Part shown: positions 1 to 8,573 of the stretch, one piece after another
Layout: every line of letters begins with the position of its first letter
Position numbering within the stretch: position 1 is the stretch's first letter
From: an uncultured Anaerococcus sp.
GTDB lineage: Bacteria; Bacillota; Clostridia; Tissierellales; Peptoniphilaceae
NCBI GenBank assembly: GCA_900551095.1
Contig: URUJ01000014.1
Span: 1 to 16,326, forward strand
Length of the DNA: 16,326 nucleotides
Reading direction: 5' to 3'
The notes under the pieces: model-generated
Seen by the model: only the letters and a program-made list of their open reading frames with translations
Told to the model about the DNA's origin: nothing
Databases searched by the model: none
Translations under genes and position numbers: made by a program

Positions 1-2369
1 TTACAAGTCTGTTTTCTGTAGCCTTAGGTTTAGGAAAAAGCATGGAAACCCAAACAATGAAAACTATTGGTACAATCAGCCATGGCTCTTTTAAAGAACT
101 TTCTGACGAAGATGTAGAAATATTAACTTACGATAAGGATATAAAGGATTTTTCAGTAAGAGAAAAAGTTGGAATTCTTGATGATGAAAAAGTTATGGCA
201 GAACTATCTTATATGGATAAGAAAGGATTTGAATGGTCTCTAATAGAAAAAGTTAAGGGGAAGTTTCCAGAAAAAGAAAACCAAGTATTTATAGATATAG
301 CTACTGCTAAAAAATTAGGTTATAAGGGTGAAATAGGAGAAGAAATAGAAGTTCCTTTTAAAATAGAAAAAGCTTACACAGGACAGATTATCGAAAAGAA
401 AAGTGATAAATTTATTATATCTGGAACCTTTCAAAATCCTATTGACTCCAATGTTGGTGTAGGACAAATTTATTTATCAAAAGCTTATGTTGATAAATTA
501 TCCCTTCCAGAAAATAATAAAGATTTGGAAGTAATGCTAAAGAATTCCTTTATGATAAGGGATAAGCTTTTAAAAATTGCAGAGAGAAATGGTTATAAAG
601 TGGTAGATAGCCCTGGAAATTTATCTGACAAAGAAATAAGAATTGGTGTTAACTTTGCATATATTTTTTCTGGTTATAGTAGTTTTGATTTTAAAACATT
701 TTTACCTTTCTTAGCTTTTTTGATTTTAGTAATTGTAGCGGGATACTTAATAATAAACAATATTTTTAAGATATCCGTAAATGAAGATATTAAGCTTCTG
801 GGACTTTTAAAAACAATTGGAATGACAAAGCCACAAATCAAAAAACTTATTCATCTAGAGTCTTTAGCAGTCGCGCTTCCATCAATAATAGTTGGAGATA
901 TAGTCGGAATTTCTATTGGAAAAGTTATTTTAAATAAAATATTTGCAAATAATGAGATGTTAACGGATGTAAAATTATCACTCATGGTAATAATCTTAAT
1001 TATCTTATTTTCGACAGTCTTTACTTTGCTTACAGTATTTCTATCGGTGATGAGACCTGCTAGGTTCGCGGCAAAAGTTTCTCCAATAGATGCCAGCAGA
1101 TACAATGAGACCACGATAAAAAAGAAATATAAAAGTGAAAATATTTCTCTGAGCAAGCTTGCTAGAAGGCAAGTCTTTTCCAATAAATTTAGATTTATAT
1201 CGATAGTTCTTTCTATGAGTTTATCAGCTGTTATTTTAAATAGCGTTTTAACTTATACAAGCAATATTGATCTAGAAAAGGGAATCTCTGATATAATCGT
1301 AACGGATTATAATATAGCAAGGCCAAAATATTTTAGATATATGTACTCAGGAAGTGAAGACGGTATTAATGAAAAGTATATCGGTGAAATAGAAAACCAT
1401 AAAGGATTTAAAAGTGGAGGTGCCTTATATTCATACGGTTATGAGTACACATATCCGGATATAAAAATAGAAGACAATAAAGTTGCTCCAATTCTATTTG
1501 GAATAGATGACTACCTAATAAACAAATACAAGATTACAGATGGAGATTTTGATAAAGAGAAATGGAAAACAGGAAATTATGTTATCATTGGAGAATATGG
1601 AGATAAAAAATCTGCATTTAAAACTGGTGATAAAATAAAGATAAATGTTAAAAATAAGGTAAAAGAAGTCCAAGTTATGGGAAAGGTTGAATATAATTTT
1701 TCAAATGGTCTTAGGTATTTTCCTGTAATTAGGGAAGATAAATACAATGAGTCAAGTCCTACTTTAGACTTGGAATATATTTATATGAATCCAAATGAGT
1801 ATAGAGAGCTCACAGGAGATGAAAGCATCATGTCCTATGGATTTGATGTAGAAGATAGCGAAAAGGAAAATTTTGACAAATTATTAAAATCTTTTGAAAA
1901 TGAGCCAGACTTTTCCTACGATTCAAGAGAACTTCAAATAAAGTCTATAATGGAATTTAAAAATCTAATAGAATTTGCTGGCTACAGCTTGTCCATAGTA
2001 CTATTCTTAATATCTGTACTGAACTTTATTAATGTTATTGCTACAGAAATATTGAAAAACATGGTGAACTTATCAATCCTTGAAGCAATTGGAATGACAA
2101 AGAAAAACATTAAAAAATATTTAGTAAAAAAGAATCTGATATATTCAATTTCAAGCTTAGTGTTTTCTTTTATAGTAATGCTACTTGTAAACAAATTTAT
2201 ATTGATAGATTTTATGGAACAGACTCAATGGACTTCTTATAAGTTTGTGATAATGCCACTTATCATTGTAAACTTTGTAAATATAATTATTGGATTAATA
2301 TTTACAGGCAAGTTTTATGAAAAACACAGCCAGACCAGTCTGGTAGATAGGATTAGAGGTTTAGAATAA
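1..2369 (+). CDS. FtsX-type ABC transporter permease, 5' end outside window
   Basis: This is the membrane subunit of an ABC transporter of the FtsX/MacB-like permease family. The reading frame is already open at base 3 and has a hydrophobic start (LFSVALGLGKS), so the ATG at 42 is probably internal and the first membrane helix is cut by the window edge. Counting from that ATG, hydrophobic segments lie near residues 219-241, 275-298, 314-337, 385-405, 642-666, 699-721 and 735-759. With the partial first helix this gives a duplicated four-helix layout with two large extracytoplasmic domains (about 1-210 and 406-640). Each half has the typical cytoplasmic motif: LLGLLKTIGMTKPQIKKL and LSILEAIGMTKKNIKKYL. 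Such permeases export lipids or peptides or act in antimicrobial-peptide resistance; the substrate cannot be told here. The ATPase gene is probably upstream. A terminator separates it from the purine genes, so a shared function is unlikely. Confidence 0.88.
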   Translation, partial: TSLFSVALGLGKSMETQTMKTIGTISHGSFKELSDEDVEILTYDKDIKDFSVREKVGILDDEKVMAELSYMDKKGFEWSLIEKVKGKFPEKENQVFIDIATAKKLGYKGEIGEEIEVPFKIEKAYTGQIIEKKSDKFIISGTFQNPIDSNVGVGQIYLSKAYVDKLSLPENNKDLEVMLKNSFMIRDKLLKIAERNGYKVVDSPGNLSDKEIRIGVNFAYIFSGYSSFDFKTFLPFLAFLILVIVAGYLIINNIFKISVNEDIKLLGLLKTIGMTKPQIKKLIHLESLAVALPSIIVGDIVGISIGKVILNKIFANNEMLTDVKLSLMVIILIILFSTVFTLLTVFLSVMRPARFAAKVSPIDASRYNETTIKKKYKSENISLSKLARRQVFSNKFRFISIVLSMSLSAVILNSVLTYTSNIDLEKGISDIIVTDYNIARPKYFRYMYSGSEDGINEKYIGEIENHKGFKSGGALYSYGYEYTYPDIKIEDNKVAPILFGIDDYLINKYKITDGDFDKEKWKTGNYVIIGEYGDKKSAFKTGDKIKINVKNKVKEVQVMGKVEYNFSNGLRYFPVIREDKYNESSPTLDLEYIYMNPNEYRELTGDESIMSYGFDVEDSEKENFDKLLKSFENEPDFSYDSRELQIKSIMEFKNLIEFAGYSLSIVLFLISVLNFINVIATEILKNMVNLSILEAIGMTKKNIKKYLVKKNLIYSISSLVFSFIVMLLVNKFILIDFMEQTQWTSYKFVIMPLIIVNFVNIIIGLIFTGKFYEKHSQTSLVDRIRGLE

Positions 2370-2468
2370 AAATTTCATATTAAAATAAAGAGATTTAATT
2401 GAGTTTTGAGTAACACTTATATGGTAATATAGTTTTTTAATATAAATTTTCCTATTTAATATATGAAT

Positions 2469-2533
2469 GTCTAATTTTAATAAAGTAAAATCCCTTTTTA
2501 AGCTTTTTTAAAAAGGGATTTTTAAAATTAGAC
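2469..2533. repeat. Outer inverted repeat extending the terminator stem into the purC 3' end
   Basis: A 12-bp perfect inverted repeat (GTCTAATTTTAA at 2469-2480 against 2522-2533) flanks the terminator hairpin. It shares one base (2522) with the inner stem, and the left side has a 6-nt bulge (2481-2486). The right arm includes the purC stop codon (2528-2530, minus strand) and its last Val codon. The whole structure could fold as one long stem at the convergent 3' ends. Confidence 0.6.
2487..2522. terminator. Bidirectional Rho-independent terminator between permease gene and purC
   Basis: A perfect 15-bp inverted repeat (2487-2501 with 2508-2522) encloses a 6-nt loop. The stem carries a central CCC/GGG block flanked by A and T runs, so a T-run follows the hairpin on both strands (2519-2523 on plus). 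It lies 117 bp after the permease stop and 5 bp past the purC stop on the minus strand, so it can end both convergent transcripts. Confidence 0.88.
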
Positions 2534-3208
2534 TAGAACCATTTCTGTAAGTTTAAGTGGTTCGATGTATTCATTGCCCTTATAGACTCTCATGTTGCCG
2601 CCAGATATTTCATCTATTAGGATGACTTTGTTATTTTCATCTAGGCCGAATTCTAGTTTTATGTCATAAAGGTCAAGACCTTTTTCTTTTAATATGTCAC
2701 GGATAATGGAAGATATTTCTCTAGTTAATTTTTTTAGCTCGTCGTATTGGTCGTTTGTTGCGATATTTAGTGCTTCTAGGCAGTCTTTAGAAATTGTAGG
2801 ATCGCCTGCAGCATCGTCTTTGATTGTTACTTCAAAAAATCCATCAAGAGGAGCGCCTTCTTTTATGTATTTGCCGTATCTTCTGTAAAAAGAACCAACA
2901 GCCTTATATCTACATATAAATTCTAGGCCTTTGCCAAAAACTCTGGCTTTTTTGACTTCCATGGTATTTTCTTCGACATTTGATCCAACGTAGTGGGTAG
3001 GGATGTTTTTTTCGTTAAGTTTGTTAAAGAAAAATTTTGTCATCTTAAGTCCTGCATTGCCTGCACCTTCTATTGATAGGCCTACTTGGTTTTCGCCTGG
3101 ATCAAAAACTCCGTCTTTTCCTGTTACGTCGTCTTTAAATTTCATTAAAATATTGCCGTTTTGTAGAGCGTAGATATCCTTTGTCTTGCCTTTGTAAATT
3201 AAATCCAT
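2528..3208 (-). CDS. purC: Phosphoribosylaminoimidazole-succinocarboxamide (SAICAR) synthase, divergent type
   Basis: PurC joins aspartate to CAIR with ATP to make SAICAR, a cytosolic step of IMP synthesis. The 226-residue protein has the nucleotide-binding start YKGKTKDIY (5-13), GSFYRRYG (105-112), the family signature LYDIKLEFG (180-188) and ILIDEISGGNMRVY (196-209). In classical PurC the last motif reads DEISPDTCR or similar; here the DEIS and the Arg are kept but PDTC is replaced by GGNM. With the DVTGKDGVFDPGEN segment (27-40) this places it in a separate PurC clade that I recall from some clostridia. It is slightly shorter than the usual 235-240 residues. The start is supported by AAGGAG at 3215-3220 (minus strand), 6 nt from the ATG. 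It is divergent from purE and not in the main operon, but its product step links PurE to PurB/PurH. Confidence 0.93.
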   Translation of the reverse strand: MDLIYKGKTKDIYALQNGNILMKFKDDVTGKDGVFDPGENQVGLSIEGAGNAGLKMTKFFFNKLNEKNIPTHYVGSNVEENTMEVKKARVFGKGLEFICRYKAVGSFYRRYGKYIKEGAPLDGFFEVTIKDDAAGDPTISKDCLEALNIATNDQYDELKKLTREISSIIRDILKEKGLDLYDIKLEFGLDENNKVILIDEISGGNMRVYKGNEYIEPLKLTEMVLV

Positions 3209-3267
3209 TATTTTCTCCTTATGCTTTTACAATAATGATATAATACTTATGACATTCTTACAAATAA

Positions 3268-3295
3268 ATTTTATTTACTTAGAAATATTTGTCAA
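3268..3295 (-). promoter_or_regulatory. Predicted sigma-A-like promoter of purC
   Basis: On the minus strand a perfect -35 TTGACA (3290-3295) is followed after 16 bp by TAAAAT (3268-3273), one mismatch from consensus. Transcription would start near 3261, giving a leader of about 50 nt, too short for a purine riboswitch plus terminator. A 5-1-5 palindrome (AAGCT-A-AGCTT, 3294-3304) overlaps the upstream edge of the -35 box. Confidence 0.62.
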
Positions 3296-3332
3296 GCTAA
3301 GCTTATAAAAAAATTTAATTTGGCTTTTACCA

Positions 3333-3360
3333 TTGAAAAAAATAATAAAATTGATATACT
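3333..3360 (+). promoter_or_regulatory. Predicted sigma-A-like promoter of the purE operon
   Basis: TTGAAA (3333-3338) and TATACT (3355-3360) are separated by 16 bp, and a TGA directly before the -10 box gives an extended -10. Transcription would start near 3367, leaving a leader of only about 25 nt before purE, which contains little beyond the ribosome site AAGGAG (3381-3386). There is no room for a guanine or PRPP riboswitch in this leader. Confidence 0.65.
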
Positions 3361-3391
3361 AATTTTGTAGAAGAAAAATTAAGGAGTTAAA

Positions 3392-3871
3392 ATGTCAAAA
3401 ATAGCTGTCATTATGGGTTCAAAATCTGACTATAAGACTATGAAAGAATGTTGTTCTGTGCTTGATAAATTTGGCATAGATTATGACAAAAAGGTTGTTA
3501 GTGCGCATAGGACACCAGAATTAATGGTTGACTTTGCAAAAAATGCTAGGAATAATGGCTACAGCCTTATTATTGCTGCAGCTGGTGGTGCTGCACATTT
3601 GCCAGGTATGGTTGCTGCGTCAACTACTTTACCAGTAATAGGTGTACCAATTAAATCATCCACCCTAAACGGCGTTGACTCGCTTCTATCTATTGTGCAA
3701 ATGCCATATGGTGTGCCAGTTGCAACAATGGCTATAGGAGAGGCAGGAGCTAAGAACGCTGCTATTTGTGCCCTTTCGATTCTTGCTATAAATGACGAAA
3801 AATTAGCAGAAAAATACAGGGACTATAAAATTGAATTAGAAAATATAGTAAAGGAAGATATGAAAATATGA
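3392..3871 (+). CDS. purE: N5-carboxyaminoimidazole ribonucleotide mutase (class I PurE)
   Basis: PurE converts N5-CAIR, made by PurK, into CAIR in the cytosol. The 159-residue protein is of usual length and matches class I PurE along its whole length. MGSKSD (8-13) is the nucleotide-binding loop, SAHRTP (37-42) carries the catalytic histidine (H39), GGAAHLPG (65-72) follows, and QMPYGVPVAT (103-112) closes the active site. A purK gene directly downstream fits the class I mutase rather than the class II, AIR-carboxylating type. AAGGAG lies 5 nt before the ATG. It is the first gene of the plus-strand operon and its stop overlaps the purK start by 4 bp (ATGA). Confidence 0.97.
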   Translation: MSKIAVIMGSKSDYKTMKECCSVLDKFGIDYDKKVVSAHRTPELMVDFAKNARNNGYSLIIAAAGGAAHLPGMVAASTTLPVIGVPIKSSTLNGVDSLLSIVQMPYGVPVATMAIGEAGAKNAAICALSILAINDEKLAEKYRDYKIELENIVKEDMKI

Positions 3872-4908
3872 TCAAGACTATATTACCAAAAAGCACTATC
3901 GGTATAATCGGTGGCGGTCAGCTTGGAAGGATGCTCGCTATGAGCGCAAAGGAAATGGGCTACAAGGTAGCAATCTTAGATCCAGCTGAGGACGCCTGCG
4001 CAAGAAAATTTGCAGATTATTTTATCCATAGTGCTTTTAATGTATATGAAAATATCGAAAAGCTGTGCAAATTGAGCGATGTCGTGACTTTCGAGTTTGA
4101 AAATATAGATATAGATTCCTATAAGAAACTTGAAAATAAGTATAATTTCGTTCAGGCATCAAGACTTTTAGAGATTAGTCAACATAGATTAAAAGAAAAA
4201 GAATATGCGGAAAGCCTTGGTATTCCAACAGTAAAATACTTTGATTCTAATAAAGATGATTACAAAATAGATGGCAAGTACGTCATGAAAACTACAAGAT
4301 TTGGCTATGATGGAAAAGGCCAATCAATAATTTCTTCAAATGAAGAAGTCGAAAAAGATACAATTCTAGAAGAATTAATCGATCTTGATAAGGAAATTTC
4401 TGTAGTTGCTGTTAAAGATATTGAGGGAATAGAAATTGTCGCAGTTGTAGAAAATGAACATAGAGAAAACATACTTTATAGGTCAAATATCCCTGCACGT
4501 ATCACCGAAGAGCAGGAAGAAAAAGCTATTGACTATACAAAGAGAATATTAAATGACAATGAATACTACGGAGTTTTAACAGTTGAGTATTTTATATCAG
4601 ATGGAGAAGTGATTTTTAATGAAATAGCTCCAAGAGTCCATAATTCTGGTCATATCACCCAAGAATCTGCAACTAAATCTCAATTTAGAGCGCACATAGA
4701 AGGTATATGCGGTCTCAAAGTAGGAAAAATCGAAAATAGGGAAGCAACCTTATATAACATTCTCGGACAAAATGAAGAATATTTTATAAATTTAATCACA
4801 AAAAAACAAGGCTACCTTCACTTATATGAAAAGGAAGCTCGCCACAACAGGAAAATTGGTCACATGAACTTTTTAGGTAGTGTATATCTGGAGGACGACT
4901 TTGAATAA
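3868..4908 (+). CDS. purK: N5-carboxyaminoimidazole ribonucleotide synthase (PurK)
   Basis: PurK is an ATP-grasp enzyme that uses ATP and bicarbonate to turn AIR into N5-CAIR for PurE. In the 346 residues, GIIGGGQLGRM (12-22) is the N-terminal AIR-binding loop and VTFEFENI (73-80) is a family motif. RFGYDGKGQ (144-152) is the ATP-grasp glycine-rich loop, EIAPRVHNSGH (252-262) holds metal and substrate residues, and KIGHMNFLG (329-337) ends the domain. The length is close to that of E. coli PurK. A ribosome site AAGGAAG (3851-3857) sits inside the end of purE, 10 nt before the ATG. It overlaps purE by 4 bp and purL by 8 bp, which points to coupled translation. Confidence 0.96.
   Translation: MIKTILPKSTIGIIGGGQLGRMLAMSAKEMGYKVAILDPAEDACARKFADYFIHSAFNVYENIEKLCKLSDVVTFEFENIDIDSYKKLENKYNFVQASRLLEISQHRLKEKEYAESLGIPTVKYFDSNKDDYKIDGKYVMKTTRFGYDGKGQSIISSNEEVEKDTILEELIDLDKEISVVAVKDIEGIEIVAVVENEHRENILYRSNIPARITEEQEEKAIDYTKRILNDNEYYGVLTVEYFISDGEVIFNEIAPRVHNSGHITQESATKSQFRAHIEGICGLKVGKIENREATLYNILGQNEEYFINLITKKQGYLHLYEKEARHNRKIGHMNFLGSVYLEDDFE
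4890..4894 (+). promoter_or_regulatory. Ribosome binding site that sets the purL start at TTG
   Basis: GGAGG at 4890-4894, within the last codons of purK, lies 6 nt before a TTG at 4901. An in-frame GTG at 4880 precedes this site and has no Shine-Dalgarno of its own, so the TTG is the better start. Confidence 0.8.
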
Positions 4909-7900
4909 AAGAATATTTGTACAAAAAAGACCTAGCTTTGATAGGGAAAGTGAAAATCTTAAAACTCTTTTTAATAGGGACTTTAATCTTAATTTAAAAA
5001 ATGTAGATACCTATGTAATATATGATTTATATAATATAACCGAAAACCTTTATGAAAAGGCAAAAACAAGAGTTTTTTCTGAAGTAATGACTGATGAAGT
5101 CTATGAAGATATTGATTTATCTGAGAAAACTTATATAGCTTATGAAACTCTCCCAGCCCAGTATGATCAAAGGTCAGACTCTGCTATGAAGGCTCTTAAA
5201 TTAATTGATGATAAGATAGATTGTTTAGTAAGGGCGGGAAGACTTGTAGTTTTAGATGGGGAAGTTTCAGATGAAAAACTTGAAGATATCAAGAAATATC
5301 TAATAAATCCAATCGAAGCAAGCGAAAAAGACCTTTCAAAAATGAATTTTTCAATAGATTCAGAAATGAAAGCCTTAAAGGATTTGACTGGTTTTAGAGA
5401 TTATGGAAAAGAAGAATTAGAAGCATTAATAAAAGAATTATCTCTAGCTTTAGACTTAGAAGATCTTGAATTTATCCAAAAACATTACATAAAAGAAGAT
5501 AGAGACCCTACCGAGACAGAAATCTACGTCCTAGACGTATTTTGGTCTGACCATTGCAGACACACAACTTTTGAAACTAGCCTTGATGAAGTAAAGATAA
5601 ACTCAGAACTTTTTGGGAAAGAAATGCAAGATGCCTTTGATTATTATTTAAAATTAAGAGAAGAACTTGGTATAACTAAACCAATCAGACTTATGGACAT
5701 GGCATCAATCTTTGGTAAATACCATACCAAAGTTTTGGGAGATACAAATATAGAAGTTTCTGAAGAAATTAACGCTTGCTCATTTTTCACAGAAATTGAA
5801 AATAAAGGCAAAAAGGAAAAGTGGCTTATCCAATTTAAAAACGAGACCCACAACCATCCTTCAGAAATAGAGCCTTTTGGTGGGGCATCAACCTGTATAG
5901 GTGGGGCAATAAGAGACCCACTTTCAGGCAGGTCCTATGTTTATCAAGCAATGAGAGTATCTGGAGCTGGAAATATCCTAGAAAAAAGAGAAGACACTCT
6001 AGCCAATAAACTTCCACAAGTAGAAATTTCTAAAGGCAAGGCTCTCGGTAATTCTTCCTATGGCAACCAAATCGGTCTAGCAACAACTTTTGTAAGAGAA
6101 ATTTATGACCCCTCTTATGTAGCTAAAACTATGGAAGTAGGAGCTGTAGTAGGAGCTGTAAAAGATGGCGATTACAAGAGAGAAGAGCTTGTGCCGGGTG
6201 ATATTGTCGTAATGATTGGCGGAAGGACTGGAAGAGACGGTATCCAAGGTGCATCAGGTTCATCTGTAATTCACGATGACTCATCCCTAACAACAGCATC
6301 AAGCCAAGTTCAAAAGGGAAATCCTGTGGAAGAGAGAAAAATCCAAAGACTCTTTAGAAAACCAGAAGTTACAAGACTTATCAAAAAATCAAACGACTTT
6401 GGTGCTGGCGGCGTATCTGTAGCCATAGGCGAGCTTTCAGAAGGAATTGAAATCTTCCTTGATAGGGTCAAAACCAAATACAAAGGACTCAATCCTACAG
6501 AAATAGCCATCTCTGAATCTCAGGAAAGAATGGCAGTAGGCCTTGATAAAAAAGACTATGAGGCCTTTGTAAAAGAGTGTGAAAAAGAAAACCTCGAATA
6601 TGTTCATGTGGCAAATATAACCGACAGAAACCATCTTGAAATGTATTACGAAGATGAAAAAATAGTAGATTTCTCTGCAGAATTTTTGGCAACAGCTGGT
6701 GTACGTAAACACGCCAAGGCAGATTTAGTTGACAATGTACGTGAAAATCCATTTGTAGCTAAAAAAGTAAGTAAAGAAGCAATCTTAGCTGAGCTAAAAG
6801 ATTTAAATGTCACCAACCAAAAGGGGATGGTTTCAATGTTTGACTCATCTGTGGGTGCGGGGTCTGTAATGATGCCTTTTGCAGGCAAGGAGAGAATCAC
6901 TCCAGTTCAGGCTTCTGTTGCAGCAATTCCTACTTTGTACAGCACACCTGATACAGCGACAATTCTTTCATACGGCTTTATACCAAAGATATCAAAATAT
7001 TCTCCGTTCTTATCAAGCATCTACGCAGTTTTAGAATCTGTGGCAAAAGTTTATGCACTTGGTGGAAATAGGGAAAGCTTGTACTTCTCCTTCCAAGAAT
7101 ATTTTGAAAAACTTCTAGATGACCCTAAAAAATGGGGCAAGGTAAGTCAGGCTATGCTTGGTTCAATCATAGCTCAAAGAGAAATCGGAAGACCTGCAAT
7201 AGGTGGCAAGGACTCAATGTCAGGATCTTTTAATGATATAAATGTAGTTGAAACATTGATTTCCTTTGCTTGTACGCCAGTACAAATCGAAGACGTAATA
7301 ACACCAGACCTTAAAAAAGTAGGCAACAAATTATATATCATAGAAATAGAAAAAGACGAAAAGGGATATCCAAATCTTAAAAAGGCTATGAAAGATTTTG
7401 ATAAATTAAACCAATATATCAAAGATAAAAAGGTTGTTTCTGCCTATGTTGAGGATTTTGGTTCAGTTAGCGCATCTTTAATTAAGATGGCTCTCGGAAA
7501 TAAATTAGGTTTTACTATAGATTACGAAAAAGCCCTTGACTTTAACCCTTGTTCAATAGTTCTTGAAGCTAATTCTGATTTAGATTTTAAGGAAATTGGA
7601 AAAGTAAGCCAAGAAATATCAATAAATGGTATAGAAATTGACTTAGATGAAGCAGAAAAATCTTATATGTCAACTTTTGAAGAAATCTATCCAACTTACT
7701 ACAACAAAGATTGCGGCAAGGTGGAAAATTTAGTTTCTAAAAAAACTGAAAATATATATTACAAGGAAAAAGTCGACAAAGTTAAGGTAGTTATCCCTGT
7801 ATTTCCAGGTACAAACTCAGAGTACGATACCCAAAAGGCCTTTGAAGAGGCGGGAGCAAGCGTAACTCAAGTTGTATTTACCAATACAAAAGAGGGAGAT

Positions 7901-8563
7901 ATAGAAAAATCAATCGACGAATTTGTAAAAGAAATCAAAAATTCTCATATAATAGCTTTCCCAGGTGGATTTTCTGCTGGTGATGAACCAGATGGGTCAG
8001 CGAAATTTATTGTAAATATCCTAAAAAATGACAAGGTAAAAGAAGCAATAGAAGCTCATTTAGCTGATAAAAGGCTAATTTTAGGTATATGTAATGGTTT
8101 CCAAGCTCTAATTAAATCTGGACTTTTACCTTACGGAAAAATTTGCGATTTAAATAAGGATGACCTAAGCTTATTTAGAAATGTCGGCTATAGGCATATA
8201 TCAGATACAGCTATTACAAGAGTTGCATCAACTAAATCTCCATGGACCCAAGGCTTTGAAATAGGAGATCTACACGAACTTGTATTAAGCCACGGAGAAG
8301 GAAGACTTGTAGGAAATAATATTGAGAAATTCAAACATCTTGCAGCCTTCCAATATGTTGATAGCGACGGAGATGCGACTTTAAATGGGAAATACAATCC
8401 TAATGGTTCAGCCCTTGCTATTGAAGGGATGGTAAGTGAAGATGGTCTTATCTTAGGTAAAATGGGCCATTCAGAAAGGTCTTATAAAACTCTTTATAAA
8501 ACCAATTCCATAAAAGAAAGACAAGACATATTTAAAAATGGTGTTAAATATTTCACTAGGTAA
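4901..8563 (+). CDS. purL: Phosphoribosylformylglycinamidine synthase, single-chain (PurL with glutaminase domain)
   Basis: This large cytosolic enzyme converts FGAR, ATP and glutamine to FGAM. Using the TTG at 4901 the protein has 1220 residues, a little shorter than E. coli PurL (1295), and joins the PurS-like, synthase and PurQ-like parts in one chain. Visible motifs are FWSDHCRHT (214-222), ETHNHPSEIEPFGG (from 315), GGRTGRDG (440-447), NDFGAGG (498-504), IGGKDSMSG (767-775), and a C-terminal class I glutaminase from about residue 960. The glutaminase has GICNGFQ with nucleophile C1064 and the pair H1190/E1192 in HSER near the end, so its triad is complete. No purQ or purS is therefore needed. 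An 8-bp overlap with purK and a GGAGG site support the TTG start. A 21-nt gap precedes purF. Confidence 0.96.
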   Translation: MNKRIFVQKRPSFDRESENLKTLFNRDFNLNLKNVDTYVIYDLYNITENLYEKAKTRVFSEVMTDEVYEDIDLSEKTYIAYETLPAQYDQRSDSAMKALKLIDDKIDCLVRAGRLVVLDGEVSDEKLEDIKKYLINPIEASEKDLSKMNFSIDSEMKALKDLTGFRDYGKEELEALIKELSLALDLEDLEFIQKHYIKEDRDPTETEIYVLDVFWSDHCRHTTFETSLDEVKINSELFGKEMQDAFDYYLKLREELGITKPIRLMDMASIFGKYHTKVLGDTNIEVSEEINACSFFTEIENKGKKEKWLIQFKNETHNHPSEIEPFGGASTCIGGAIRDPLSGRSYVYQAMRVSGAGNILEKREDTLANKLPQVEISKGKALGNSSYGNQIGLATTFVREIYDPSYVAKTMEVGAVVGAVKDGDYKREELVPGDIVVMIGGRTGRDGIQGASGSSVIHDDSSLTTASSQVQKGNPVEERKIQRLFRKPEVTRLIKKSNDFGAGGVSVAIGELSEGIEIFLDRVKTKYKGLNPTEIAISESQERMAVGLDKKDYEAFVKECEKENLEYVHVANITDRNHLEMYYEDEKIVDFSAEFLATAGVRKHAKADLVDNVRENPFVAKKVSKEAILAELKDLNVTNQKGMVSMFDSSVGAGSVMMPFAGKERITPVQASVAAIPTLYSTPDTATILSYGFIPKISKYSPFLSSIYAVLESVAKVYALGGNRESLYFSFQEYFEKLLDDPKKWGKVSQAMLGSIIAQREIGRPAIGGKDSMSGSFNDINVVETLISFACTPVQIEDVITPDLKKVGNKLYIIEIEKDEKGYPNLKKAMKDFDKLNQYIKDKKVVSAYVEDFGSVSASLIKMALGNKLGFTIDYEKALDFNPCSIVLEANSDLDFKEIGKVSQEISINGIEIDLDEAEKSYMSTFEEIYPTYYNKDCGKVENLVSKKTENIYYKEKVDKVKVVIPVFPGTNSEYDTQKAFEEAGASVTQVVFTNTKEGDIEKSIDEFVKEIKNSHIIAFPGGFSAGDEPDGSAKFIVNILKNDKVKEAIEAHLADKRLILGICNGFQALIKSGLLPYGKICDLNKDDLSLFRNVGYRHISDTAITRVASTKSPWTQGFEIGDLHELVLSHGEGRLVGNNIEKFKHLAAFQYVDSDGDATLNGKYNPNGSALAIEGMVSEDGLILGKMGHSERSYKTLYKTNSIKERQDIFKNGVKYFTR

Positions 8564-8573
8564 TATTCTAAAA

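Noticed and set aside
42..44. ATG at 42 as the true start of the ABC permease
   Set aside because: The same frame is open to the window edge and encodes hydrophobic, family-like residues before this ATG, and no ribosome site precedes it. The gene is treated as truncated by the window.
851..1183. Minus-strand frame of 110 codons within the permease gene
   Set aside because: It is opposite the membrane segments of the permease; its apparent hydrophobic pattern mirrors the sense strand.
3223..3330. Direct repeat GCTTTTAC (3223-3230 and 3323-3330), 100 bp apart in the control region
   Set aside because: An 8-bp match in about 180 AT-rich bases is expected by chance about once, and the copies sit in unlike places relative to the two promoters.
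4880..4882. GTG as the purL start
   Set aside because: No Shine-Dalgarno precedes it, whereas GGAGG sits 6 nt before the TTG at 4901.
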